The notes: generated by a model not told the origin, from the sequence alone. A stretch of 64,000 nt of DNA from Centropus unirufus (GCA_013397695.1 VYZI01000058.1:328013-392012); one strand, 5' to 3'. Positions 12,257 through 25,800 are shown, counted from the stretch's first letter. Program-made: numbers and translations.

Positions 12257-15200
12257 TACATGCTTATATAGATTATCTACTAACAATCAGGATATGTGTT
12301 TCTTACCTGATTGCATAAAACTGATGAAGAGGTGAAAAGCAAATAATGGATTTTAAAAAAATCGATCTAGATAGTTTGTTTACATGTTAGGTCAAGAACA
12401 TGGTTCCTCAAACACAGAACTTGGAAATCTCCTGTTCAGCTACTGCCTACCCTTGGAGACAGCAGAAATGCAGGATATTTGCGATTCTGTGAGCAGAGAC
12501 GTATACAATCTTAAGCCCTTACTGATAAGGTTGACCCGAGTTTTCTTCCTGGAGAGCACAGGAAAGAAAAATGCCTGATTCGCCCTAAAGTAACTGCCTG
12601 TGAGGACAGCAGACAGTGGATCTTGTACCTCCCCTGAGACATTGATAAAGGGTGGGTCTTGTTGCTGCTTTCCAGAAGTCATGTGTAAGACTTGTCAGAC
12701 CTGCTGAAATTCAAAAGCTACTTACTCCTGGGGTTTCCATATGTGAAAAGATGTGAGTTGTCCTGTAGGAGTATAGGGAGCATACCTATCAGACAGGGCC
12801 TCAAAACACAGGTGAAACTGGAGCTACCACCTAGACTCCCTCCAGAGTGGACCTCAGGCAACTATGAATGTTTCCCTGTATTATAAAAAATGGAGCAATT
12901 GTAACAGAAAATAATGGAAGGCCCATGCAAAGATGTTCTTTACTTGGCAGTGGGATGCTCTCTTGGCAGATAGAAGTCACTGCTTGTCAGCTGCAGTTTC
13001 AAAAGACAGAGGTGTGTAACCAGTTCCAGGTATATGCAAGGGGAATGTTCTTAACATTAAAAAAAAAAAAAATAATAAAAAAGTGTACATTACTTTTAAA
13101 AAACGTAAACTCCGTTATGTCATTTTCTCAAACGTTTGAAATAGAAGAGGAGGGTATGGAAGCAATAAATTCCACAGACAAGCAGTTTTGAACCATTGTC
13201 TTATCTGCTCATTTAAATCCTTGGTCCAAGTTTTCCGTTGTTTTATTAACAGTATCTTCCTTTAAGAAAAGATGATTTTAAACAGTAAAACTAAAAACTG
13301 AATATAGATGAAGCTTCAAACAAGCAAACCTGAAAGGGCCAGTTGGTGTTTACACCATGAAAAGAGCTTTAAAAGTCGAAACCAGGAAAGTTATAACCTT
13401 TTCCTGTGTTAATATTATCATCAAAATAGCACAAAAATGAGACATGTAAAGCAACTCCTGCTGCAGCAAAAAGGCACAAAGAGTTGTATCAGAGAGACTA
13501 GAATCTATGTCTGCATTTGTGAACAGCTACCAGAAGCGTCTTGAAATTTGCTCTGAGCATATGGAGAACTTGATCAAAAACAGCGCATATATTTTACACA
13601 ACAAGGGGCTTTATACAGATGCACTAAGTTTTACAAAGGCAACTGAAGGGCGTTTCAGACAGACTTGACGGATTACAGGCTGCTGCTCTTACTGTCACAG
13701 TCTCTGTGCAAATCTGGTTTAACAACAAAGAACTGACATCACACAAGGAAAAAACAATTCAAAGGCCCTATGGAACTTTTCACATTACAAATACCAAGGT
13801 AGCCAAATATGAAGGTCCTTAAACATAGAGGTTACAGACTGAACCCAAAATGGGGGAAAAAATACACCAGCTGTAAAGTCAGAATCTGCATTATGCTTTT
13901 CATGCAATGAAATGACGGATACATAGAAACATGGCAACTAAGATTTTTTTTTCCCTCTTTTTAAAGTATCTATTTGTCATCTCAGAATTACTTGAGTGAT
14001 TTCAGCAATTTTGACTAAAAATTTATACTGGGGGAGCAGAGGAAAGATAAAATAAGCTGGTGAAAGCATAATCACTATCAAAGAAGTAACAAGAATGTGA
14101 GGATAAATTGGGCAGGTACTTAAATATCCCATTGGCTTGATTGAAGTATAAAAGCACATTCAAAAGATATTACAGCTCTAGTTACTGAAGCATTTTGTCT
14201 GTCACATTGCATGAAACTGTGTTTGGAGGCATCTGAAGACCTCACATTTTTTAAGGTCTTTAAAATCAAAAGAAATGGTCCTCCTCTACAACTAGTGAGC
14301 TGTGTCCGCATGCTTTTAGTTTTTCATGGTGTCATTTTTGGGAAACACCACTATGTGTCCTGTGCAAATGCTTTCCTTCTAGCCAGTGGCCACCACTCCT
14401 AAAGTTTGTGACTGAACCCTTCTGCCTTCAAATATCTGCTTTTTTTATTTCCCTGGTGCCTTCCCTGAATGCTCATCTTTCCAAGGCACAGCATTTTTAA
14501 CAGAGCTTGGCACCCACAGCCAGCCACAGCCTAGCCCAGTTAGGAGGTCAGGGAAATATCTCTGTTTTCCCTCCAAAAATCCTGACTACAACCCATCGGG
14601 AGACAGCTGTGCTGACCAAAAAATTTGCGATTGGCTTGTCACTGAAGACCTTCCTACATTCCCTCGGTGGAAAAGGAGATTGTTGCTGTCATTAGAAATA
14701 ATACTGGCGATACCATAGAAGCAGACTTACCCGTGTGGGTCACTGGAAGGACATGAGACAGCAGTAGAGGAAAGGATGGTGGTGGCAGGGAAGAAGCTGA
14801 TGGCTAAACTCAGGCTGAGGGTCTGTTACAGAATGATTGATTTAAGAAACTTCTGAAAACCTTTCATGACACCTTCAACAGCAATATCAGTAAACAGGTA
14901 CCATGCACACTGCAAATGCTGGTGGATCCTTGTAGGGACGATTTCCCAGACACTTCTGTTTTGCCACTACTGAAAATAGATTAGCACATTCTCTTAGGAA
15001 GAATTGATCCTGCTCCCTTTTGGGCCAGGTGTTTAGAGTACATTAGCATAACTTCACTGCCTTCAGAATGGGGAGTAACATTTGTAGAACTAGCCCTCTT
15101 TGTAACAGTTAAAGATCAGCCAGTAATGGATAAACACGCTGAATTTATGGTCTAAGGAAACTCATGGGTGTTTGCTTTCTCCTCTTTACCTCATATCTAC

Positions 15201-15275
15201 TTTTTCAATGTGCATTTAGAAAAAGTGTTGTGCTCAGATACATATCCCATGAGTGTAGAACAAGGCTTTCAAACT
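12257..15275. other. Non-coding DNA, no gene seen
   Basis: No gene recognised. An A-rich run with AATAAT interruptions lies at 13058-13082, but the upstream sequence is not a recognisable retroposon. The 12380-12880 part is somewhat more GC-rich and holds short overlapping frames on both strands with no family resemblance. Other open frames are at most 107 codons, the longest reading through the A-run as poly-lysine. Confidence 0.55.
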
Positions 15276-15330
15276 TATTTACCTATTTATGTATTTATCT
15301 ATTTATTTATGTAATTATTATTTTTACCAT
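15276..15330. repeat. Degenerate (TTTA)n simple repeat
   Basis: A run of ATTT/TTTA units with scattered C and G substitutions (CTATTTATGTATTTATCTATT). It accounts for the overlapping Tyr/Ile/Leu-rich frames at this place. Confidence 0.75.
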
Positions 15331-17039
15331 ATTTATTTTGTTTTCATTATTGGAAAACTAATCTGGAATTTATATGTAAACCTTCTGGTAGGAATTATAT
15401 TCTTCCCAGGTCATTTATACAATAAAAGTCCTTGTCCTTTCAATCTCAAACCCCTTCCCCCATTCACTTCTAATAGTTATGGCATTTTGCACAATCAATA
15501 TGGATAAATAAGCTAAAATTGAATGAAAGTTATTAAAAAATATTAACACATTTCCAGACACAGTAGCAATAAAAATGTGTGAACAAATAATTTGTAGACA
15601 CCATTGTCTTTTGCTTCTACAAGATGAAAAGCATACCGAAGATCTCACTCTTCTTAGATATTATTTCATTAGAATAATTTTGTATCATGCTGGCTTCACT
15701 ATGTGTGACTTAGAAATAGTACAACAGATCATTCAAATTCTATACCAGTGTTTTGCAAGTGTTTTCTACAGGTTTTTCATTTTGCAAAATTCATTTTTGA
15801 GTGAGGAGATATGGAAATGTTCTAAACAGAGACTGTGAATCTCTACTGCCCATTTACCACTTTACAATTCAGTGAAGGTTTCAGTTTCCCATGGATGTGC
15901 ATGACACTAATGTTGACATCTTTCAAGCTTGTAACAATATTGTTATTGTGAAAAGGCATTATTTGAGTCCAAAATTCACTCTTCTTCAAGCAGTGGCTAC
16001 TCTTTTAAATTTAGAAAACATTTGGTGTAACACAATTTCTTAAATTTCACATCACCTGCAGTTTTGTTAGCCAGCTGATGAGATCTAGGGTAATAGTAAT
16101 GTTGGACTGCACTCTTACTGAAAATGACAGAAAAAAAATCAAACAGATCTGCCCTTAGTTCCATTGAGGTAAGTCGAGAAAACACCTTTAGCACATAGAG
16201 TAAAACAAGCAAAAGATCAGAATTGAGTCAACAGTTTTCCTTCCTACACAGCTGTACGTTGTCAAAGATCTCAGTTATTTATTGCTGAAAATTAATACTG
16301 CTGCACCATCACTTTCTTTCCTGCACTTTGATCATAAAAGGTATTTTGCCACTTCATGAGAGAAAAATGAATTTCCTTGCACAGTGTCTACCACGCAAGT
16401 TCTCAGTTGCTCCATAACATAAAAAAGAGACACGGAACACCTCACTATGAACATTTCTTAGACTCTTTCTGTGTTTTTTTCATCTCAATCTGCTTGTCTA
16501 GCTAGAGATTATAAAAGGAGAAATTTTGCCACATTCATAGGTGGTGCAGTGAAATGCCACAGCAGGTCTGAGGAACCCAGTAAAAGTGATCAATTAGCTT
16601 GCTCCAGCCATATACAAACCCAGATGTGGCATGGTCAACACTTGCTTATACTTAAATGAGATATGGATGTGCAAGGTAATTAGATGCATGAGCCATGTGG
16701 AAAGTTGGAAAGTTGCAACAAATCTCAGGTGATTTAAGTTGGTCTCGCTCTAGTTTCATTAGTGCTGTGTATTGTAGACAAATGTCCCAACTAATTCTTT
16801 CGTACCCTCCTTGCTGTTGTTGATGTGCTTCATCCAGTAGTGACAAGATCCAGGCTTAGCACACAAACGTGACTATAAACTTCTTCTCACAGGTTTTATA
16901 GAGAACCTGACCTACATCATTCCTGTTACTAGTTATCACTGCACATCACTGACCTTCTCATTTAAGCTCAGATTGAAGGATGGCTTTATAAAATACATAT
17001 ACATTCACTGGAGAATAAAGATAAAACTCTTAAACTCAT
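15331..17039. other. Unique AT-rich non-coding DNA, no gene seen
   Basis: No repeats or genes recognised. A 14-bp perfect palindrome (TAACAATATTGTTA, 15932-15945) contains two opposed ACAAT cores, the SOX-type core, but palindromes of this size are expected by chance a few times in a window this long. Confidence 0.55.
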
Positions 17040-17125
17040 TCCAAGAGTCACAAGAGTGGACTTTGAACCTTTGGCCTCCAGAGTTGAAGGGTTAGCCTTT
17101 CACCTTATTAGCTATATAGAAATCC
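17040..17125 (-). repeat. tRNA-like sequence, probable old SINE head
   Basis: Read on the minus strand, an A-box-like TAGCTAATAAGG (17114-17103) is followed after 33 bases by a B-box-like GGTTCAAAGTCC (17069-17058). This is the spacing found in tRNA genes. A CAA triplet preceded by T sits where an anticodon would be (Leu-like if literal), but the anticodon, acceptor and T stems do not pair well, so this is not a working tRNA gene. The ACTCTGGAGGCCA segment between the boxes resembles the same part of the MIR SINE consensus. The best reading is a decayed tRNA-derived SINE or tRNA pseudogene. No promoter activity can be claimed. Confidence 0.4.
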
Positions 17126-19444
17126 TGTTCCATTGATTTCTCCTCCCTGCAACAAATAGAGTGTTCAAATCAAACAGAATTACTCCTGTTTCCAGTTATG
17201 TATCTCTACCGCGTTCTGTTTAATCTGTAGCTCAGGAGTGTTCTACTCTTCTCCCCGCAAAGAGACAGTGCTTACTTTTATAGCATAAATAAAAAGCACT
17301 GAGCACATCAACAGACATAAAGTTGCCCAGCATAAAATTTCCTAATGACTTTGTAGTCTTGCTTGTGTAGAGGAAGAAACAGGGAAGGTGATGGAAGAGA
17401 AGGAGGATAGTGTTACCTCTTTTTTTCTTTTAGAGACTATATGAGTTACAGGACAAAGACTTCTTCAAAACAGTCTGTGTTTACAAAGCAGTCCTTCCTC
17501 CCACATTAGTTTTATAATATTCAGTTCTAGATAAAAATCTTTAAAGGATGCCTATATTGCAATATCATACATAACACTTTTGATAATGGAGACCACAGTA
17601 TCTCAGGAATGGAAAGTGATGAGATGACTGGCATCTGTTCCAATAAGCAGTGTTTATTAACCTGGGAACCATGATCTCATGCAACCACCTAGACCATTGT
17701 CAGAACCAAGCTAATGTATGATGTGTTTCTGTGTGCTGCACAGACCCAACTGTCTGTCTATGACAATTCTTGGCGTGACAATCTACTACACAGGCAGATA
17801 TTCTCTTGATGATCCTCAACCCACATTTCCAGTCACTTTCTTTATCTTCCCCCACCATCCATGATGAAATTTCAGAATTACATGCCTCTTCCTCAGTTCA
17901 TGTTTCACATCCTACATTTTAGCATTCCTACTAGCTCTGTTTTTAGGTGTTGGTGTTTGGTTGCCAACCAGATTAAGGGCCACGGCTTCTTGATATTAGT
18001 AATTCACTTTCTTTGGTCCCACTGAGAGCTACAGAAAAAAGTAATGCCTTATTTGGAGCTAAGTAGAGCAATAACCTCTTGATATTCTGCATATGACAGA
18101 AAGTGACTAATTCATGTGCATGGAAACTTCATTTAAAAATGTGGAAATATTTCTAATATTATTAAGCTTTATGAACCAGACTTTCATCTGGACTGAGTTG
18201 CGGGTTTAAAACAATTTAGTTATTAAGGATTTCTGGAGTGTGCAAGCAGCTTCTAGACAGTGAGAAGATTTCTACAGCTTCCCTTCTTGCTGCTTATGAA
18301 GAGTGCTTATTTTTGGTAACTCTTGTTAATGATTGATGAAACCAATTTCCCAAACATAGCTCTCTCAATTATTTCTACAATGGTTCACTTTGCATGCCAG
18401 TTACCAAACTCTGAAGGGAAGAAGGGCTTGTGTATCTGAGAGCTTCTCTCCCTTTTTTTTCCAATGACCTCACTGGTCCATTATAAGCTGTCCTTCTCTG
18501 TGTAAACTTAGCTTGACCTACATGTTTAGGTGAACACTGTTAAAACAACATTATTACTATACTTTATTTATATCAGGCAGGCACTTCAGGATGAATAATT
18601 TTATTTTCCAATAAATTTCTTCCCAAATTTCCATTTTACTTTCTTTTAGTACACGAACAGTGACTCTGTGCTCCTAGAGATAAAACTGAAATCAAGTCCC
18701 CAGAGCTAGGGCTACCACAGCACAGCAGTGTGAATCAATTATCAAACCGTATGGCCACTTGACAAAACCTCTTACTGCTGATAACATTTTACTCCTTGAC
18801 TGTTCATATGTCTCAAAGCATGTAAGGCAGGAACTTCTAAGGAGGTGGATGATCTAGTGATTGGCAGAGATGATGAATGCTGGGAACAGATGCCTAACCT
18901 TGTGTCTGCCACTGGAACTTGAGGAGTCACACCACTTCTGCATGCTTCCTCACACCACAGCCAGTGCAGCACAGGACTCAATTTCCATTTTAATTACACA
19001 ACTGTGCATCAGTACTTGCCCATAATAAGCAGCTAAAGTCCTTCATTGCTTAGCATATTTAGCAATTATCCATAGCAGTGGGTAATTTACTCATGTCTGC
19101 TGGCACTGATAGTGTCTTTTCCAGGGACCAAACCTCAAGCTCTTTACTCAAGCTCCCGCTTAGTTCCCATATTGACAAATTTCCTGTGAAAATAGAGAAG
19201 GACTGAGTTTAAATAAATTAGAGGCTGCTAATATCTTGGGTTTTCTCAAGTCACCACTTTTTTCTCCTCAGGTATTTTTTTTCATCTTTTTTATTAGGAT
19301 CTTATTTAAAGGCTGTGGTCTTTAGTGCTTGCACTTTTCAAAGCCACCATTTAGTCAGCTATTCCTAAGGCATGTTGTCTAGACTGGTATTTTTTGTTAT
19401 AAGGACATGTATGTTTGTTCATTTAATCTTGGGGGAAGGGAATT
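17126..19444. other. Unique non-coding DNA, no gene seen
   Basis: Ordinary AT-rich sequence with pyrimidine-rich patches. The single minus-strand frame of 69 codons at 18772-18981 has no recognisable motif. Confidence 0.55.
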
Positions 19445-19712
19445 TGGGACCTTTGTGTTGGTTTGGGTGTGTTGGTGCTTTTAACTTTAGAAGGCATTGT
19501 GCTGTATTTTAGCATTGTATTTTGGCTGCATCTTAGCTGAACGGAGGCTCTGGCCTTGGGGGTGAGATAGGAGGGCTGCAGTCACCTCATAAGAATGTGG
19601 TGTCCAGTCAAAACAAAAGAAGTTAGAGAGACTCAGAATCACCCTAGCAACGCTCTGCGCAGACTCAGAGAACACCGCAAGAAGATACGTGGCCAACATC
19701 GCTACAAGGGAC

Positions 19713-19720
19713 TATAAAAA
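19713..19720 (+). promoter_or_regulatory. TATA box of the solo LTR
   Basis: TATAAAAA sits in a GC-richer context about 270 bases into the LTR and about 110 bases before the polyadenylation signal, the usual U3/R layout. Whether it still drives transcription cannot be judged from sequence. Confidence 0.6.
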
Positions 19721-19828
19721 GAGACTCACGAAGGGGGTTGCACACACGCCATTTTTGGGAGCATGAGAGAGGACTCCCTGGGTGTGTCCAGCGCTGTGTT
19801 TGCCCACTGCTCACTTGCTTTGAATTAT

Positions 19829-19834
19829 AATAAA
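19829..19834 (+). terminator. Polyadenylation signal of the solo LTR
   Basis: AATAAA is followed within about 25 bases by a TGT-rich segment (TTTGTACTATTGGAGTGTTC), matching the usual signal plus downstream element at the R/U5 border. Confidence 0.6.
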
Positions 19835-19880
19835 TTCTAATTTGTACTATTGGAGTGTTCCGGAAATTTATTGGAACCCA

Positions 19881-22800
19881 AATTTACATATAACATTTTT
19901 CAGATGTGTTTTTTATGCAGTTATTTTTTTGCCTGATTACAGTACTAGCTTCCACCAACAGGTCTGAAATGTTCAAACATCATTGCAATACAATATTGAA
20001 ACAATCCTACTTTTTTTTAACCCCTTTATCTAGGACATATCAACACTTGGGAACTTCTAGTAGTGTGTTCAGTTGTAGCTGACATAGCTTTAATTTAATT
20101 AACTAGCAGATAAGTACATACTTACACTTCAGTATTGCTTCACAAACCAGACAGTTTTGCACAGAGGTTGTGAACAGCGTCTCAGGATTACATACAGAGA
20201 CAGGCAGTAAAGTGGATGTTTTGCAACTTCTTCTTGTGCTTGAAACATTGCACTGGTTTGGTTATGCCCACTTGTCTGTTACAAGTTTTATTGCCTAACT
20301 TTTAAATAATCATTTATTTTCAGTTGTCTTAAAAATGCTGACTAATAAACTTTATTTTCCACTTATTTCTGGTTAGGATTTACTTTTGTTTAGAAAAAAA
20401 CCCAAACAATCTTAAGTCTAAGAATGGGGTTGTTTTTTGTCCAAATTTGATAACAAATTCTCTGTCTCAAGTGCTAGAGGGAAAGTAATATACTGGAGGC
20501 CTGCAAAGCCTTCTATGTTGTCATCTTAACTTTCCTTGCCTCACTGTAGTAAGAACACAAAAAGCTCTAATCTTCTTAAGAGAGATCTTCTTATATTATA
20601 CTAAAACAAGCTTGTGAAAATATTTCACTTATAATAATTAAATTATATTATTGCTATATTATTTGACTGTGATTCATAAAGTCCTCCCAATTAATTTTCT
20701 TAAGCTATTACTAAACAGCACAGTGCATTGAATGGTACTGAGAAATGAAAGAATTCTTCCTTCCTTTTTTTCCACAATCTGTTTAAATTCTGAAAGGTAT
20801 TAACAGCATAATGGAAGTCATTGACATGGATTTTCAAAGACTTCAACAAAAAAAGGACTAAGTCATCCATGATTGATCAAAGGGATAAATGGATTTTCCT
20901 CATTTAATCTTGAAAAACAAAAACTTGATATTCAGTTTCTTACGTAACCATCAATTGTAAAGGATTGTTTTCCTACAGTTGCACTGAGGAAATACTGTTA
21001 AACTCTAAATCAACAGGAGTCTGCTATTTTTTATTATTGGCATTAGCCTTCCCATAACACGTAGCTGCTATGAATGAAATAAAGGCAATGCCTTCTTATT
21101 AAATGGATACATTGTCACTCTCCCAAGGTTTCTTATTTACCACTTGCTATTATGCAACCTTTGTGGGTTGTCATCATTGGGTACAGAAGCACATATTTAA
21201 TTATTTAAACATCTTTTGCTGTTAAAGAGTTCATCTAATTTCAGATAATTTGCTTCTGCTCCTTAAAAAAATATCTTCTGATATGAATATCTGTCTAGCA
21301 ATGATGTTCTCAGAGCCACACAAGATACTGCATTAACACAGCCAAAGGATTAAAAAATGCCTTTTTTTCCATAAGGTGAAACTTCTGAGTTGAACATTAG
21401 ATGATATTCAGTTTTTGGTTACTGTGCCATATTGCAAAACCTTCTGATCTGCTGTATACTTGCCCTTCAACCCAGAATACACAATTGCTTTGCTAATTCT
21501 AAAAAATCATGACTACGTGTTAAAAATTTTGTCAGCTAATGCATAGCCTCTAATCTTGTTGTTGGGGAAGATTTTGTTTAGTGAAACAGTCAATTAATTT
21601 GCCATTTGATTTAATATGAATCTATATTTTGCAGAGAATTTTTACTATGATCATGGGAGAGTGATTATTAACATTATTTTATTTTATTTGAGCTTGCTGA
21701 GGCTGTAGGAGTAGGAAGCTCATCCTAGCTCAGCCAATTTAAGGGCAGGACTGAATCCACTAAAAAAACCCTAAAAATGTATGTGGGGTAAGCTGTCAGC
21801 AGGGCAGCAAACATCAGTTAAGGTAGATGAAGAAGGCAGCTACAGCATCTATGAGGGAAATATAAAATATGGCACAGGCCATGGACGTGGCTGGATGCTG
21901 GAATTGTGAGATTAGCATCATTTTAGAGCTGATTCTTCGTAGAAGATATGTCTTGAGAGGGCGGTTGGAGGACAAGTTTCTGGTCATGAAGGTGCAAATG
22001 TAGACAACAACAGACCATAGACTGATTTTTATGGATGTGATAGAAAGTTGAGATTATTTTCTGATACGTGACATACAAGAAGATTCCTGTCAGACAATCT
22101 GTATAGAAGAAAAGGGACCGCAGGCATTATGTGACTATGAGGAAAACATCTCTCTGTGTGCAGGAGAGCCCAAACACTTGAATGTTTTCACTCAAAATAC
22201 GAAAGAGAAATATACATGTCTCTTATTAGTGCCAGTGTATCACTAAATCCTCATTACTGGGATGAGTAAGTAGGCATGTTATGAAACAGAATCAAAAAGG
22301 TGCTGTCCGTTGGGGAGCAAGGGCACTTTAGGTAGAAGTAGAATTGAACAGGAAGCTGACATAATGGGGGAAAAAGGCCACTGGTTGCTCTTCACGTCAG
22401 AGCAGGAGAGCAGACAGCCAGGCTCTTGGTATAGGCAACAAACTGTTTAACTGTTAACTATTCAACATAGTTGAAGAATGTAAGATTTGGGGATTGTTCC
22501 CATCTGGAAACATGGATGAAAAGGATGCAGGAGTTTGAAGAGTAGTAGGTGATTTCTTGGTTTTTATAGTATACCCAAGCATTCACTGGTGCACCACCTT
22601 TTCTTAAAGGAGATTGAAAGTGACATTATTTTCCACAAGAATGTAAGTTAGTCAATTCACAGAGGAAGTTGAGAGAGACTCATATAACCTCTGCTCTCCG
22701 CAGAGGTGCCATGAGCCGTTGAAACAATCTATCTGCTGTGTTTGTGTGACTTTATATCAAAGATTCCGCTGTGAGTAAAGGAACACACAAGAATGCACAT

Positions 22801-25800
22801 GTTCTGGTTTTAGGCTTGAAAGATGCTGAGATTCTTGGAAATCTTGTGAAACCAGACGTTGCTAGAAAAGTGAGAAAATGGGGGAAAGGCAGGGCTAACT
22901 GGAATGAAAGCATTCATACGTTCAGAAAAGAGAAATGAGAGGTGTGCCGGATATTGATCAAGTAGCTGATGAAACCAGCTTCACTGTGACAGGAAGGATA
23001 ATATCTTTTCTGATAAAGATTACTCCAAAGGAGGATGCTAAAAACAGTATTACAGACTTTTCAGCTGTATATGGAACTAACAGTAGATGAAATTTTATCA
23101 TTAGAGGACATTTCAAGTACATGCTAGGGAAAAAAAAAATCCCGCAAGAAACCACAGACTACACAAAGCACTGGGCATGATAAGGTCCAGATATCTGTGA
23201 TATATAGTGACTTTTTTAACAAATAGTCAGTGAAACAATACTGTTATTTTAGCTTTGGATTTCATGAGCAGCAAAGAACTCAATAAATTGTTATAGAAAA
23301 TAATTCTGGATTTAATAATTGGGTCAGATTGTGAGTTTTTTAATAGACAGAAAAATTAGGAGAAAATATTGTATCAACTTTTAAGGAAAAATGTAAAGAA
23401 AGAGAAGAATTTAGTTTGTAAGGCTGATGAGAATTAAATTCAAAGATTTCATTTGGAGAGGGGTAGAATGTCTTTATGCCTTCAGTGCAACACTTTGAGT
23501 TTTTACTAATGAAGAGGTAGAAAATGTTAGAAAAGAAGAAATACAATTCCCCTGCAAATAATATAGACAAGGAATGGATTAGCAAGGAAAGTATATATTT
23601 ATAGTTAAAATGTACAGAAAATGAAAATGTAAAGGATACTGAATCGGAACTCGAAAGGAAAATTAAAATCAATTGCTACAAGTAGGGGAATATAGAATTA
23701 ACTTCAGGCAGTTTTGCATTAAATATCTTCTGTGCAGCAATTTGGAGGCCAAGACTCTGAGCCAGATGGCCTCTTTAAACTCTCCCTCTTCTTTCCACTC
23801 AATTTCTACACTTTCTGCTTGGCAACATGAGGAGGAAAATAGTGGAAAATTAATTCTAACATTAGCTAGCTTTTGTCTCTCTGTCTGCTCCCATTAAGTC
23901 AACCTGCAGACATGAATCTACCAACAACTTAGAATGATGTTGCTAGCAGCATTGCCAGGAAATACTCTCCTGTTTAGGGACAAAATATTAATTCTGATGA
24001 TGATGAATCTACTGGCTATTCAGCTGAGTGGTCTCTATGACAGCAATGGCTCAGGTATAAAACACAGCAACTGCATGAAATCCTCACCATGCCTTTCTTT
24101 CTGAGAGATAAAAAGGTCCATCCACGGTGGCCAAAAGGCTCATTTTGAGATTATTCTCTATGCAAAGACGTTTCGCAGAGGTGATTCCTACATCTTTTCT
24201 TGTTCAGTATATACAGTGCACTTGTTGATGTAATGGACATTACATGCTCATGTGTCCACCGTGTAGCATCCATACTCAGATCATTGGTAGAGTAGGGGTC
24301 TTGCCCACTTGCTGCAACTCCAGAAAGAAGCAGTTTCTTACCAACACCCAGTTCAACCCACTCTTACCATCTAAAACTTTGTGACAGGGAGACTTTTAAA
24401 AGTTAGCAGTTTTGACCACTCCCAAGGAATATAAAACCTACACCTGATTCTTTTTGATTTGTGATTGAGATTACCAAGTGGCCAGAAACAACCTGATTTC
24501 ACTTTTGATTGACAGAAGGGTTATGAATCTTCCTCTTACTGCAATAAGCATATTATAGCAGTTACTTATCACCCAGGAAGATGTTACCTCCAGCTACTGT
24601 AAGGTTATGCATATGCATGTACTTTTTTCTTACAATTACAGTGATAGAAGCATAATCTATTTTCTGGAATTAATACTGTTTCCACCTACAATTGAGACGC
24701 ATCCTGTGGTCATAATCTTCATCATTAGTAGGCAAAACTCTGGCTGCTAAAATGGACTTATTTTAAGCACCCTTCTGTATTTGAACAAAGTTATTGTGCT
24801 CAGGAATATAGGTACATTTCAGAGTTTAGCGTTCTAGCTAAGGTAAGATTTTATGAGTGAATATAGGTCTGATAGACTCCACAAACACACTAGGAAAAGC
24901 TTTATGAAAAATATAGCTGATTATTAAGGAAATGTGTCATTCTGTCTTGGAGGTTTGAGGAAAGACGCTCTAATAATAACCTCCCTTCCTCAGTCTCTGT
25001 TTTCATAGACTCAACATTACCTGACTGTACTAGCAAATCCATGAGTTTAATTATTATGCCAATTGAAAAAAAGGCTGAATAAAGATCTCTTCTGAAACTA
25101 TAGGTCAAAATGACAGTTACTATTTTGTTGTGTGGTTTCTCCCCAACACAAACTCTAAAACTAAAGCCATGTTTTGAACTGTAATGTAATCAGACATCTC
25201 AGATAATAAAAGATCATGACCATTAGTCGCTGTATCCTTGGTTAGTCTCTTCAGTGAAAGGAAGGGTCATAACTGACATTTAAAAGTGAATAAAGGCATT
25301 AGCTAGATAACAGAAGAAGTATGAATAAAGATATTCTGTCCTTGTGTTTAAACAGAGAACAAATAAATTTGAGGTAAAAGTAACTAACCTTTAAAAAATT
25401 GACTGATGCATTTTAGGGAGTAGATTCAATGGCAATCACTCCAGAGAAAGACTATCACCTCAGCTGGAATCTACCACCTCTATTCATATTTGATAAGCAG
25501 TGAGACTATACACAGCAGAAAATACTCCCAGTAAGTGGAAATGCTTCAACGGCCCCTTGACCGTTATACTTACCATAGACAAAACAAGCTGACCAACTTT
25601 AATAGAGTGTATTTGATGCAATATAGCTTTGTCAGTTTATTTTAATGCATTATCATTATCATAACTTCCATTTCTGGATTGTCTCAGAAGCACTGAATAA
25701 TGATGTACTATGATGGCAAAAATCATGTCTTAATGTGGACAGTTGATGTCTCCAATATTTTACTTTGCAGAATATTTACACAGCTATTCTAATCTCCTGG

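Larger units (their letters stand above)
19445..19880 (+). mobile_element. Solo LTR of an endogenous retrovirus
   Basis: A block about 436 bp long with the order of parts expected of an LTR and a composition unlike its flanks (more GC, more CpG). It has a U3-like region, a TATA box at 19713-19720, an R-like region, an AATAAA polyadenylation signal at 19829-19834, and a short U5. The chosen ends, TGGG at 19445 and CCCA at 19880, are inverted and are flanked on both sides by AATT, a candidate 4-bp target duplication. Another start at a TGTTGG about 12 bases downstream is possible. No primer-binding site, gag, pol or env sequence lies on either side, so this is a solo LTR left by recombination between two LTRs. 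The 70-codon minus-strand frame inside it is not a gene. The family is not identified. Confidence 0.65.

Noticed and set aside
13058..13082. A-rich run as a possible poly(A) tail of a retrocopy
   Set aside because: The upstream sequence matches no gene or SINE I know, and no target duplication is visible.
17040..17125. Functional tRNA-Leu(CAA) gene
   Set aside because: Although the boxes and a T-CAA triplet are placed correctly, the acceptor, anticodon and T stems do not pair, so it is kept only as a tRNA-like repeat.
20160..20200. Possible CR1 piece (CACAGAGGTTGTG)
   Set aside because: The match is limited to a dozen bases, and the flanking sequence does not follow the CR1 order on either strand.
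23340..23672. Minus-strand open frame of 110 codons
   Set aside because: F/S/L/Y-rich product from AT-rich DNA, with no motif and no splice context.
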